Shown here piece after piece: positions 8,966-20,571 of a DNA stretch of 64,000 nt. The notes beneath the pieces are model-generated. The model made no database searches. It was not told the origin of the DNA and was given only the letters and a program-made list of their open reading frames with translations. The stretch lies in the NCBI GenBank assembly GCA_949752745.1, contig OX457027.1:81771214-81835213 (forward strand), written 5' to 3'. Each line of letters begins with the position of its first letter. The first letter of the stretch is position 1. The translations under genes and the position numbers were made by a program. This DNA is from Protula sp. h YS-2021 (lineage: Eukaryota; Annelida; Polychaeta; Sabellida; Serpulidae).

Positions 8966-9371
8966 GGCGCGCGCTCTTTCGATTACCTGTTTCAAAATAC
9001 CCATGCGAATTCGAAAACAATCACGTCACTGTTTTCGGAGCCCCATGGGGCTCCGAAAACACCTCGTGACGTCATTATGACGTCACTTCCTGTTTTCGGA
9101 GCCACACTTTTATCCTGCTGAAAATCCCATTCCTTCTCAAATTTATTGATCGTTCCACCGCTCTGAACGAGTGCACTCTGAAATTTATCGATCGGTTTTC
9201 CCCCACACTCTGTACGAGTGCACTCTAAAATTTATCGATCGGGTTTTCCCCACAGTGACGTCATTATGACGTCACTGTTTTCAAACCCCCGTGGGGGTTT
9301 GAAAACACCACGTGACGTCACTATGACGTCACTTCCTGTTTTCAAACCCCCGTTTTCTCCCTACTTCTTGT

Positions 9372-10196
9372 CTATGAACAAGAAATCACATGACGAAATT
9401 CAAAGATACCATTCTGATAATTGATCAGAAATTAGCGTGAATTCGTAACTGAGAAAACATGCTAAAGACGCCAACAATGGGGAAATCGCCAACAATGTTT
9501 CAGTCTGGGGAGGCCTTTTGGAAACATCACAATTATAATGCTCTTAATGGTTAAACATAAATAAATTATATGGAAAAAACCTATCTACAAGAAAATAACG
9601 CTGGAAGAAGTCAAGCGATACAAATGCAATGCATGTTGCGTCAAACGTTGGACTAGCGTCGCAACCCCGTTGGGTTTTGGCCGAATTTTGGTTGATTCTT
9701 GAAAATTGACTTCATGCACATTGTGTGACATAACTGAGGAGGGAGTGAGGGGTGCACATTATTTTGACTGAGGAGTGACCGCGATACATTACTTTTGCCA
9801 TTATCCAGATGGTGATTCTAGATTAATGTTTTTCCGATGTCAACACAACGCTCCTTCGACTTCTGTGTGTAAACTTTTAATGACACGAGGGTGGGGGTAC
9901 TTTGACGGAGAAGTGACCACGTCACTTTGTGACTTTCACTGTCTAAATGGTGATTCTAGATTAACATTTCCTCGACGTCTGTGCAACGTCGGGAGAAAGA
10001 AGTTGGTTTACTGTCATTGGCCACATCCAGGCAATGCTGATAACACTTTGAATAACCGACACCTATTAAATGCCGATGGACAACGTTGTTTCGACTTCAA
10101 TAATCAACCAAAATCTGAAGCCGATCGAACTTTGTTTCAGCTGGGTACACCCCCTCCACTATCACTCAATTTACACACTGTAGTAAAAGCTATTAA

Positions 10197-10238
<42 letters not shown>

Positions 10239-10932
10239 AAGAAAGAAAAAAAGGGCAGAAGAACCCACCCATATCGTAAAAATTCGCTGCTGTGGTACCG
10301 AAACGTTAACATTGCCTCAAGGACAATGCCCCGATCACGCCTGATATAGAATTGTCTGAGTCCACAACTGAGGTCCAAAATGATGTCTCCAAGCCCCCCC
10401 CCCCCCCCCCCCCCCCACTCAGTGCACATTAGGACGTTGCTTGTACTTTAGACAGACGTCGCACCCGATTATCCGACATCTAACGACCGTTCTGTGAAGG
10501 TTGCAATAGAATTCAAAACAACATATATCTCTCCACGTTGTATAGATATCGAGAGCCGGCGCTGTACAGACGCCCACAAACTATTAATATAGAATTGCAG
10601 TGAAGATAGCGACAATCATAGTATGGCCAACCTCCTTCATAGCGGATCCACCCTAGGGTCATCCGGTGGGAAAAAACTTGTGTGCTCTTGCAATCCTTAT
10701 TTTTCGTCTTGGTTTCGGTTTACTTTCGATAAAAAGGACGTCAATACAACGTCGATTTTTCTAAATCTGTTCGCAGTTGCACGAAAGACGTTGGATGGAC
10801 ATCGGAAAAAATCGTTTTGGTTGCAACCAAAAGCAACGTCCTAACTACGTTGCATACCCCGCATCTATTCAACGTTGTGTCACAGTGTTGGTTAGACATT
10901 GAACCGATTTCGCGGCCACTCACAACAAAACT
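9372..10932. other. host intergenic repeat DNA
   Basis: No gene is supported. It contains scattered AACGTCG/CAACGTTG words typical of a degraded dispersed repeat, an A-run at about 10199-10236 and a C-run at about 10396-10416. The open frame across the A-run has no recognisable domain. Confidence 0.5.
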
Positions 10933-11215
10933 AGTACTTAGAAAATGGGACTTCTACTGCAGGAAGTGACGTCATGATGACGTGATAAGATGAAGTAGAA
11001 CTCCCATGGGCATTCTACTGCAGGAAGTGACTTCATAATGACGTGATAAGATGAAGTAGAACCCCATGGGCATTCTACTGCAGGAAGTGATGTCATAATG
11101 ACATGATAAGATGAAGTAGAACCCCCATGGGTGTTCTACTGCAGGAAGTGACGTCATAATGAAGTCAGAAGGGTGACGCAGAACCCCCATGGGAATTCTA
11201 CGTTTGTTAGTGATT
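10933..11215. repeat. element 4 left subterminal tandem units
   Basis: About four units of ~68 bp. Each has TTCTACTGCAGGAAGTGA, then a TCATAATGACGTGATAAGATGAAGTAGAAC-like stretch and CCCATGGG. The right end holds about three inverted units (12605-12782). Confidence 0.75.
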
Positions 11216-11322
11216 TATAGAGCGCGCTCCCGTGCTAATGACGTCATAATGACATCATAATGAGTTCATGTGATTAGTGATGTGATTTGGTAACATAGTC
11301 ATATAGTATGGTCTAGGGTTAG

Positions 11323-11399
11323 GCCGCCCACACCTGGGCTCAAACCACCATCCTCCCGACCAGGAGTCCGACGCTCTACCGACTGAGCTATTCCGGACT
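11323..11399 (-). repeat. tRNA-like sequence in element 4
   Basis: Read on minus it contains AATAGCTCAGTCGGTAGAGC (A box and D-arm) and GGTGGTTTGAGCCC (B-box-like), ending before GCGGCC. It is tRNA-derived. The acceptor pairing is partial. Confidence 0.5.
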
Positions 11400-12009
11400 A
11401 CACCAGAATGCTTTGAAAACATGCCATATAAGGCCATAATGCACACATTCATGTCTGGTCCAAAACCCCCATGCTATAGTAGTGGGAAAATGAGGGTTCT
11501 AAACCAACTTAAACAAGTGCAGTTTTTGAAAACATATTAAGTATAAAATAGGTTTTAGCATTTTACCATGCTACTTATTCGAACATTCTGAAGTCATAGT
11601 AGTAGGAAAATGAGGGTTCTAAACCAACTTTAACAAATTTAGTTTTTGAAAACATATTAGGCATAAAATAGGTTTTGCATTTTAACATGCTGTCTATTCG
11701 GACGCTCTGAGGTCATAGTACTGGATAAATCAGGGTTCTAAACCAACTTTAACAAATGTAGTTTTTTGAAAACATATTATGCCATGGTACGCCGGAAAAT
11801 TTGAAATTCTTTGTTACGCATGTTTATTTGTTACATATTTTTTCTTTGGTTAGTTATGTAGGAAGACCGCAACCATTCAAGCATGTGTTCAAATGGCAAG
11901 TTCCCATTCAAAGATGTGTTCGAATGGCAAGCCCATTCAAAGATGTGTTCTAATAGCAAGCCCATTCCAAAGACGCGTTTGAATTATTTTTGGAACATAT
12001 TACGTCATG

Positions 12010-12176
12010 GTAACTGTTCAACAAACTGCTCAATAAGTTGTTCAGCATGCTAAACAGGTTGTTCAACAAGTTCAACATTTCAACATGTTGTTGAACATGT
12101 TCAACATGTTGTTCAACATGTTGTTCAAAATGTTCAAAATGCTGTTGAACATATTCAACAGGTTGTTGTATATAAG
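12010..12176 (+). promoter_or_regulatory. degenerate AACATGTT array and TATA box
   Basis: A shortened, diverged array (about 12010-12168) ends at TATATAAG (12169-12176), followed by the same leader as the other zinc-finger genes. Confidence 0.55.
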
Positions 12177-12229
12177 GCTATGTTTAAAGACTTTCTCATC
12201 ATTTGAATAGTGTAGGTTGAACCGAAAGG

Positions 12230-12289
12230 ATGTATAAATGCAACATTTGTTCGAAATCTTACAATTGGCCACAAAGTCACATATGGTAA
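12230..12289 (+). pseudogene. zinc-finger gene relic (element 4)
   Basis: Nineteen codons, then TAA. It starts like the zinc-finger proteins (CxxC and the SYNWPQS word) and then leaves the homology. The finger is cut before its histidines, so no working finger remains. Confidence 0.7.
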
Positions 12290-12414
12290 ATTATTTCTAA
12301 ACATATTAGGACACAGTGTGTCCAACTTCGAGTGTGACAACTCCCTATAGAGCATAAAAGGCACCTGCCCTCAGACGTAACACACATTCTGTATCAAGAT
12401 ACTGAAGAGTGAAC

Positions 12415-12621
12415 ATGTCTGCAGTGAGTGAACAACAACTACCATGTATGGCAATGCCTGCAGAAAATTTTATAGCAAAACCTGAGACATTACCTACAGC
12501 AAAGTCTAAGGCAATACCCATGGTAAAGTCTAAGGTGAAGTCACCTCAGAAGCGTCATAAGCGACCACATTTTAGAAAGATAAAAAGAGATGAGTTACTT
12601 CATCTTATCACATCATTATGA
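12415..12621 (+). pseudogene. truncated PC4-like gene (element 4)
   Basis: 68 codons. The N-terminal ~60 residues align with the basic region of the gene at 4299, including the KSKAIPMVKSK word, with a ~13-residue deletion after the first ten residues. At RDEL the homology stops and the frame reads into the TIR repeat to a stop. The whole PC4 domain is missing, so it cannot have the ssDNA-binding fold. CATAAAAG at 12353-12360 stands where the TATA box is in element 1. Confidence 0.75.
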
Positions 12622-12871
12622 CGTCACTTCCTGCAGTAGAAGTCTCATGGGAGTTCTACTTCATCTTATCACGTCATTATGAAGGCACTTCCTGCAGTAG
12701 AAGTCTCATGGGAGTTCTACTTCATCTTATCACGTCATTATGACATCACTTCCTGCAGTAGAAGTCCCATTTTCTAACTACTAAATCTACAACCAGAGTT
12801 AATGTTGTGGTTTCGTCGGATCGACGTTGCAACCTCAAACGACGTCGGGTCAAGCTTAGAATGTTTACAAG

Positions 12872-12873
<2 letters not shown>

Positions 12874-12952
<79 letters not shown>
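12874..12952. repeat. (CT)n microsatellite
   Basis: A run of CT dinucleotides interrupted by a few TTT units. Confidence 0.95.
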
Positions 12953-12953
<1 letters not shown>

Positions 12954-13812
12954 ACAACTGGCGTTTGACCTTCAAACTCAAGGGCAAAGTTCGAGTCACT
13001 TCTAATTACTGATACCTAAAATCCGACGATAAATGTCAAAATGGCATTCCATATGAACAAGGTCTGGGTGGCAAATATGAAAAAAAAAACGGAAGAAAAA
13101 ACAAAGCAAACCCAATATGACAAGTACGATTTCATGTGGGAAATTGTAGTAAATAAAACACGTTTTAGAAAGTATTTACTTACTATTTTCTGCAGAGTTC
13201 CCGAACTTAGCCATATATTTTTCCGGTGCGGAAAACAAGTGGAGCCAAGGTGCAAGGAAAGGACGCCAGAAACTCGCCACGGCGGCATGGGCCACACAGC
13301 TTATCACAATCAAGCGAAACATATCCCTTCTTGTGGCACTGTGTCATAGAAATGATCCTAACAGCTGAGGCGTTTCAGTTATAAGTGAACTACTTCATTG
13401 TATACTCGGCAACAGGATGTAGATAAACGGCATTGTACGATGGCCTGGTTTAGAAGGGAGAACATGAATAAAAATGTTATGTCAAACGTCTCTCATTCGA
13501 AATCCCTTGATTTTTCACAAGCGTATCAGAGTCTTGTCACCAAGGAGTGTCAGCCTCAAGTGGACGCTGGATAGACGTCACAATATTTTATTGCGTTGTT
13601 AAGGTGTGTGCTCCAGCAGTTCATATCGCAGCAATTTTTGGGATGGGCGGGGGGAGGGACAGGGGGGGGGGGCTCAACTGTCACATATCAAATGCCGGTC
13701 TCGGGCTAGACAGAAGAGCCCTTTGCGAAATCCATTTTTTTTTGCCTTGACCTTCAAGGTTAAGGTAAGAAATTGAGGTCAAAATATTTTCAAAAGCCCA
13801 TGTAGCACGAAA

Positions 13813-14095
13813 ATGGCATCCCGCATCCACCGACATCTCCCATCCACCGACATCCCCCATCCACCGGCATCCCTATTCCCTGACATATCCATCCACAGAC
13901 ACCCCCCATCCACAGACATCCCCCATCGCTCCCGAATCCCACATCCACCGACATCTCCACCCCGACATACCCGTCCACCAACATCCCCCAGCCACCGACA
14001 TCCCACATCTACCGACAACCCCCCCCCCCCCCTCCTTCATCCACCGACATCCCCCCTCCCCATCCACCGACATCCCCCATCCTGCGCTTGCTATG
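13813..14095. repeat. minisatellite CCACCGACATCCCCCAT
   Basis: Imperfect tandem copies of a ~15-base unit containing CCACCGACATC. Open frames across it on both strands are artefacts. Confidence 0.85.
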
Positions 14096-14528
14096 AGACC
14101 AGGGCAAACTGAGGCACTCCTTTTTTTAGAGTTCGTGTATTTTATAGGAATGGGGTGTAAATGCAATGTGCGTTTTTCTCATCATAGATTATTTCCGTGT
14201 CGTGTAGCTCAGAAATTGCATTCAGCAACGGATTCTAAGCGTCGTGCTTTTTTATAATAAAGGGGATCACAAGGTCCTGCGTAGTATTTCGTCAAATTCT
14301 CTCGGTTATTTTAGGAAAGAAATTTTCTGGCTAATTTTGCAGAGAGGGGGGAGGGGGATCACTCACAATGCAGTCACCATGCGTGTCTATGATTTTTTGA
14401 AATGAATCGTAAACTCGGAATGCCAAGTGACCCACTTAAAAAATTTTTACAGAAAACGGAGATCTTTTACACTCCTAAACCGTGCTGAGTGTCAAATTTA
14501 ACAAAAAAAAAAACATATTCCTTACACC

Positions 14529-14532
<4 letters not shown>

Positions 14533-14623
<91 letters not shown>
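14533..14623. repeat. (TA)n microsatellite
   Basis: About 45 uninterrupted TA units. Confidence 0.97.
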
Positions 14624-14626
<3 letters not shown>

Positions 14627-15154
14627 TACATGCGCTGCTACAACTCACTTAACTCACTTTAATCATAGAACGAAAACTCAACAGACACAAACATGGAAAT
14701 GTGAGTGCACAATTTTTTGTTAGCCGCGGAGCGTAGTTTCGAAAGAACCCCTTTTTATTCAGAATGCGGATTATTTAAAATTATTCGGATTTTTATCCCC
14801 CCCCCCCCCCCCCTTATTAGACACGCATGGCAACATATGCTACCAAATGCCTCACAACCGGAATCAGAGACACAACGCATCCGCGTGTCAGTCACTTGTC
14901 CTTGACAGATAACAGCTTGACAGGAAACAGAAACCTGGCACTGAAACAAAGGAAATTTTATCTGGTATCTTTATCAGAACAGAAAACAGTTCTTACTGAT
15001 ATTTGACTACCGACCAATTTTCAAAGGACAGATGCATTAGTTGAGAGAGAGAGAGAGGGGGAGTGAGGGGTGGGGGGGAGAGAGATGGGGTGAGAAAAGG
15101 AGGGAGGGAGAGAAAAGAGGGAGGAGAGGGAGGGTTTTCCTCTCCTTACGGTAC

Positions 15155-15735
15155 ACGGGGTCACGTGACCTTTGACCTTGATCCTCAAAGTCAAGATTCA
15201 GTCTGTGGGGTTACTGCCTAATAAATACGTTTATGTCTTCATATTGGGATTTAGTGCTATATCTGGCCACTTTTCGTGATAAATAGGCACTTTTGAAAAC
15301 TCTTTGACCTCACTTTGATCTTGACCTTTTGCCGGTGCGTCGAGATCTTATGATTTTCTCTAAGAATACACTTTTCTGTATAGAAAACTTTTCTGAATTG
15401 AAAGGTCACGTGACCTTTGACCTTGACCCCGAATTTTGAGATTCACATTTCGAGATCAGTTTGAACTGAAATCGTATATATCTTCAAACAAGGGTATGAG
15501 CGCTATATTTATAGCCATTTTTCGTGATAAACAGAGGTTTTAAAATATTTTGACCTCAATTTGACCTTAACCTTGGAAGTCAAGGTAACAAAAATTCGAG
15601 TTTCAAGAATACTCATTACCCTCTATGCCTTAGCCAAATGTCGTCTTCCTGCATTTAATCGTCTTGCAGGAGTTTTCTGGAAACCAATCGGAGACAAAAA
15701 TGCTTTGACCTCAATTTCACCCTGACCTTGAAGAG
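15155..15735. repeat. dispersed GACCTTTGACCTTG repeat
   Basis: Repeating blocks with CACGTGACCTTTGACCTTGA, ATTTTTCGTGATAAA and TTTGACCTCA. The related block is at about 44205-44560, and a fragment lies at 13740-13815. TGACCTTTGACCT (15166-15178 and 15411-15423) is a perfect inverted-strand DR1 nuclear-receptor half-site pair. Confidence 0.7.
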
Positions 15736-18169
15736 TAAAGAAAAAAATAATGCGGATTCACAACGTCTCATCATCCTCTATCTGTTTGAAAAAATTTCCA
15801 TGAACATTGAGAGTTTGGATAAAGGTTGAATAAACGTTATATCGAAGTTCGATCAGCGGCGTGGTTTGGTTGATTATGGAAGCTGAAACAAGGTCTGCTT
15901 GCCTTTTGACTGGCTTGCTGATTATCTGGCGTCTAAACAACGTTGTGAAAAGGTAAGTAGCAATTGGACGACGAAGAAAAGTCTATCTCCCGACGCTGTA
16001 TTAATGTTGGGCCTATGACGTTGTATAGACGCTTCCAAAATACTAATCTAGAATAACCTCTTAGACAGTGGCAATCAAAATATGTCGTGGTCATCCCTCT
16101 GTCAGAGTATCCCAAATTTGGATCACCGTTAACGCAGGATATTTATTAAACCAATTTTCATGAATATTTTTTTTAAAAGAAGGCGAGAAAAAGTCACGCC
16201 CCTGGGCTTTCCATATTTTACTCTATCTTAGAAGTGATCTGTCATGGCTTCCCTGTCCAATGAGCGAAAACATTTAGTTATTGTTTAGTTGAAAATACGA
16301 CTTATATATACAATGTTGTTTTTTTAACGGCTATTCAACGTTTCACCACAGACAGTGTTTAAACGCCGGAGAAAGTGGACGTTTGGTCTCGATGAAAACA
16401 ATATTTCTAATGATGTAAGGATCAAATCATATTTCATGTATAATTACATCGAAGAGATTGCAATTTTGGTGAATTGTAATAACTCTTGCGTATTTTGATT
16501 TCGAAATTGCTTGTCTGGGTTATAATTAGTGAAGTAGCAAGTTGCCATGTATCATGATGGTTTTCCTTGTTCCATTATGTGTAAAATTCACATTAAATGT
16601 GTGCAATTCACATTAATTGCAATCCTTCAGTCGAACTTCACAAGCTGTTTAAGTGCTTACATGTTTAGCCTTTAAAATGTAGAAGAATGCCAATAACAGA
16701 TATGATGCTTTATCATGGGACTGGGCAGATTACAAGGTTTCCATTATCAGGCAGTGGGTGTATGCAAATGACAAAATAAACAATCTGATGGCGTAAAGTG
16801 AAACTCGAAATAACAAAGTGTATTTACAGAACAATTATTGTGGCTAGAGAGAATATAAATTTAGACCGAGATAGCAATCGAAGCATGTGGTTACAGAGAA
16901 AAGGTCACGCCACGGACAGGAGGTCGAGTTGGAGGGGGTGTTGGGGGAGGGGGCGGGGGAGTTCATAACGGGGGTAAAGAGCTGAACCCATTGAAACACG
17001 AGTGAGTAGAAAATGAAAAAGGGAAAGCGGAATTCTCTTGTGTAAATCTATTAGAGGACAAAAACCCAGGGAGTAGGTGGGGATGGTTCACGAGAAGAAA
17101 AGCAAGCTATTTTGTTGTATTTTATTATTTTAGTCATATACCGGCCCTATATTACTTTTTGCTACTATTTGCTCCATATATATTCGGATATCAGCTTTTC
17201 TCGTCAGTCTGCATCGGCTTTCTGGAGCAACTCGGGAGTTCACGAACATCTTCTAAAGCAGTCAGTTTACAACTACCGTTTTATTTGGGAAAACGAGTTT
17301 GACTAGAAAAAGCGTAATTCACGTTCCCTTTTAGATGGTTTCAGTTTGGTTACATATTACCCAAGCAATAGAAATGAAACTATTTTGCAGTTAGAATGCT
17401 CCAATTCAACTCTACAGCCATCGAACAACCAGAAAGAGGGAATCCTCTGATAAAACGTTATTGGAGAAATAGTGTATTCCCTTTAAGCCCCTAAATGGAT
17501 GGCAACAACTAACCCTGGCTTCTTGTGGGATGGATGGGAGGGAAGATAGGCTAAAAATGGAGGACTCGTATTTCTTCATTTTTTTTTAGAAATTATCTGA
17601 CAATTTCGAAAATTCCACGACCCGAGGCTTAAAAAAATTCTAGAAACTGCTTTGAACTCAATTCTAATGATTAAATTCACTAAAACAGTGCTTTTCTGGA
17701 CCTGGTCCCATTATGATACCATGGGCCTTGGTAGTATGGTTACTATGACGCAGACCCTTATTGTCCCCTGGGCTCTACCGATCGCCAGTAACTACGAGAT
17801 TTGCTGGGACAAGGAATGTTTGTTCCCAACATTCTTTCTCAGGATAAAGCCGAAAGATTTTCCAGTGTTGATGAGACTGGGGTGTTGTACATAGTGACCG
17901 TACCCAAAAAACCGTCTCCTGAGTAATATATAATGACTGTTTTTAATATTCCATTTTAGACCGATGGTAAAAATTGACCAAGGCCGTACAGTTGATCTTT
18001 TCAGGTATTATGATGAAATAGCCGTTAGTGGATTGGCTATTTCTTGGTCTTGAACTGATTGCCGTTACGGTTCTTTGAATATCCGCCCTTTTACTTGCCC
18101 TTGCCCTTGGGGCTGGGAGTGGGCGGCCTGTAACAGAGAATTTCTTAGTTAGTAATGGTCGACGCCGCT

Positions 18170-19128
18170 ACTATGAAGGATCCCTGAGAGCTCATCTTGG
18201 GAAAAGTCCTGGAGATAGTACTTGGCAAAGGAGTTGGGAAAGACCAGAAATCCGTCTGAAGTATATGTGATAGTAAAACATTACGTAGGGCTCTAAAACA
18301 GTTTGCAACCTACCTAACTTGGTGGGCTTTTAGTTTTAACTCTGTCTGAAGGGTTGTGTCTGATTGTGCCTCGTCATACACTGCCATAATGACCCCTTTG
18401 ATGTAAACTGGAAATATTTTTTTAGAGATGTCTTTGTTAAATTTTGGCATATAGGAGATAATAAGGGCTTTTTGATTCTCGGACTCATATGCCTCTGAGA
18501 GTTCGAAGTATTGGCGAAGCGGTTTTACGGGACACAATGAGACTAAGTCTGGGGTTTTTTCTTCAGGTAGGGATGGCAGTTTTATGTGGGTGAACGTGCC
18601 CTTCCCGTGGGTTATGATATGGGTCTTGCCCATGAAGCCTGCCCTAGGAACGAGAACCACTTTTTCAAAGTTCCCGCTCTCTTTGCTTACCCTTCTGTTC
18701 GGGGCATGCATGTCGCTTCTCTTGCCTGAGGCTAGGGATAGCAGAAAGGTAAACCTTACCATGGATTTTTGCCTGAAATTACTTTCGCCCCAAAAATGTC
18801 GGGACGTTGAAGGTACCTCAGGACTAGAGATAGGTTCCACCTTGCTACATTGGAAGTACAAGGGAAGATTTAACCTTAAAATGTCTGATCAGTTCACAGA
18901 TCGCTGTATCTTCTCCAGGATCGTAGCCCGTTGATGCCTTAAGCCTATGGCTGTTCTGTAGCCGTCGATGGATCCTACCTTTAATCGTTCGTTTATAAAT
19001 AGGTGGTCCAGAAAATCTACTATCACTGCGGGTGAGGTCTGGAACGAATCCAGCCCAGACTTGCTACACCAAGAGGCAAATATGCTACACTGGGCCCGGT
19101 ACACTGTAGATTGTTTGTGGCTGTTCAC
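18170..19128 (-). pseudogene. DIRS tyrosine recombinase relic
   Basis: Two open segments (19128-18889 and 18861-18310) plus a tail after an in-frame TAG near 18310. The N-terminal part has the helical core-binding pattern (FLDHLFINERLKVGSIDGYR). The catalytic part has the SGKR region with the first arginine, PRAGFMGKTHI, and a C-terminal HQVR (HxxR) box directly before the stop. The tail, which would contain the catalytic tyrosine region, is still readable beyond the stop. DIRS elements use this recombinase to integrate without target duplications. The copy is interrupted by a frameshift near 18870 and a nonsense codon. Confidence 0.7.
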
Positions 19129-19623
19129 GATTTAGCTACTACTGTTTGGGAGAACCCTTTGTACTTTAATAAGCCTTCAGGGAGGTGTTTGCAGGGTGGA
19201 TGAACAAGTCACCGGGGGAAGGGCGAGAAATAGTGGCCTTTTTCTCAGTAATGGACAGTTTCCTATGCCTGTTACTGTAGTTGTAAATCTTCCAAATGCT
19301 TTTGTAACTGCGGATAGAAAGACTGAAAACTGAACCAGGGTGCGAGGTGACAGTTCGTCCTGGGTTGGATTCCCTAAATAACCTGTTGGTGCTGTGAACG
19401 TAGACCCCGAGGCCGTGTGTGTGTCACTGTAACTTGTTCGGGGGAGGGGTACTTACTCCGTGTTTCAGTGTCCAGTGGCTTGACGGTTTCGGGGGGGGGG
19501 GGCGTTGGCCATGCTTGCGTCTCCCATCAGTGATATCCAATTCAGCTACGGTCTCTAAGAAGGCCTTAGTTTTGATCTTTTGGGTTTCTTGCCCTGCAAG
19601 GCCGAGTCAGATTCTGAACTGAC

Positions 19624-19936
19624 TTAGTCCAGAACAACAGAACTGGCTTTCCTTGTAGTCTCTCCCACGAACTCAGGTGTGTTGAAGGGAGCTGAGAAAA
19701 GAATTCTACATCTATCCCGTCTACGGCCGTTTTTAGTTCTTATGTAGCACCTTCCAGTCTTTGGTTGTGAGGTCCTGGCGCTCTGTGCAAGTGTTAAACT
19801 CATCACCGAGAGGTAAGCCACTGTTACTCCGACGATGGTCGCAAATCGCGTGTGGATACGTGCTGATGGGTGGTGAGCACACTGCAAGAGTTTGGGCGGT
19901 GAGTGCGGACTGGTTTCTGTCATATCTTAAAAACAA
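19624..19936 (-). pseudogene. DIRS gag N-terminal fragment
   Basis: The segment with CSPP, a CDHRR word and NTCTE...WKVLHKN aligns with the N-terminus of the gag-like frame at 35480-35079 (CSHPP, CDRCRRD, NTCPE...WRAIYRN). Some cysteines of the CxxC pairs are lost, and two overlapping frames indicate a frameshift. Confidence 0.6.
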
Positions 19937-20571
19937 GCACAGAAGAAGCTACAGAGTAACTGTAAGTGTCGTCGGTAAACACAGAGCCAGGAATGCCATA
20001 ACACTTAAGGTTACACATCAAGCTTTATCCCGTGAAGACCATTTCTTGCTGTCTGTAAACGATTCCGATGTTTTTAGACGAAAGGAAATGCTTGTAGGCG
20101 TAGTCTGGCCACTTCCCGTGTCCTAGAAAGGGACGGGGCCCAAAACGGCCCAATTTTGGGTGCCATTGATCAATCTCATCATGGCACCCTGCTCCCATGG
20201 CCCAAGGGAGGTATTGTGATAGAGGTGCCATGCATGGTACAGCGAGGTTTCATGATGAGCCCCAGGCTGTCCCATAATGGGTAACTGGACCAAAATGCCA
20301 GAAAACACCGAGAAACACCTAAAAAACATTTCTTGTGCTTGGACAGCAATTGGATGTATGAGCCTTGCTTAGATACGACTGATTGGCCCGATGGAGTGAC
20401 AGTTAAAGCAATGACTGGCCATTTTAGCGATGGGACAGTCAGTTGGCTAAAGCTTGGGGTCTAATGCAGGCAATGCGGGCTGTAAAGACTCAAATTGGCT
20501 CCACGGCGATGTGTGCTGAAACTAATACATAATTCTCGATGTTGTAGCTTCCGAGGCACACGTCTTGGGAA

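Larger units (their letters stand above)
699..9365. mobile_element. Element 1: two-gene non-autonomous Polinton-type element
   Basis: Both ends read AGTAGGGAGAAAACGGGGG inward, and the element is flanked by a perfect 6-bp direct repeat TCTTGT (693-698 and 9366-9371). Polintons/Mavericks make 6-bp target duplications and have AG...CT ends. The TIRs are very long (about 699-4180 and 6195-9365) and leave only ~2 kb of unique centre. That centre holds two convergent genes, PC4-like (plus) and acidic C2H2 (minus). There is no polymerase, integrase, ATPase, protease or capsid gene, so mobilisation must depend on a full-length relative. The outer TIR modules match the Polinton at 46049-62833 in order and kind: end word, CRE array, tRNA-like unit, C-run minisatellite, GATCGATAA repeats and satellite. 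The family relation is clear. Trans-mobilisation is inferred. Confidence 0.9.
6195..9365 (-). repeat. Element 1 right terminal inverted repeat
   Basis: Reverse complement of the left repeat. Its inner boundary lies inside the 5' coding part of the zinc-finger gene (start codon at 6240), so the gene's promoter is part of the TIR and exists twice in the element. Mirrored sub-modules: satellite 6655-7580, GATCGATAA repeats 7595-7860, A-run near 7962-7995, tRNA-like 8102-8174, minisatellite 8260-8480, tRNA-like 8504-8589, CRE array 8755-8965, and terminal modules 8995-9365. Confidence 0.85.
10933..12782. mobile_element. Element 4: 1.85-kb Polinton-type deletion derivative
   Basis: The ends are inverted: AGTACTTAGAAAATGGGACTT on the left and AGTAGTTAGAAAATGGGACTT read from the right. 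The flanking hexamers AAAACT (10927-10932) and AAATCT (12783-12788) match at five of six bases, fitting an aged 6-bp target duplication. Tandem ~70-bp subterminal units carry CAGGAAGTGACGTCA. Inside lie a degenerate satellite (11461-11790), a short AACATGTT array with TATA, a zinc-finger relic and the 5' part of a PC4-like gene that runs straight into the right terminal repeat. It is an internally deleted member of the same class as element 1. Confidence 0.8.
12789..17299. other. host intergenic DNA rich in simple repeats
   Basis: No gene is supported. It contains a CT tract, a minisatellite, a TA tract, a dispersed GACCTTTGACCTTG-type repeat and scattered AACGTYG words. Open frames at 13041-13349 and 13016-13297 overlap on opposite strands and have no recognisable domain. 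Confidence 0.5.

Noticed and set aside
9775..10344. 189-codon frame ending in a poly-Lys stretch
   Set aside because: Crosses an A-run, has no domain, and lies in degraded repeat DNA.
13016..13349. Overlapping frames of ~100 codons on both strands
   Set aside because: No domain, no promoter or poly(A) context, opposite-strand shadows of each other.
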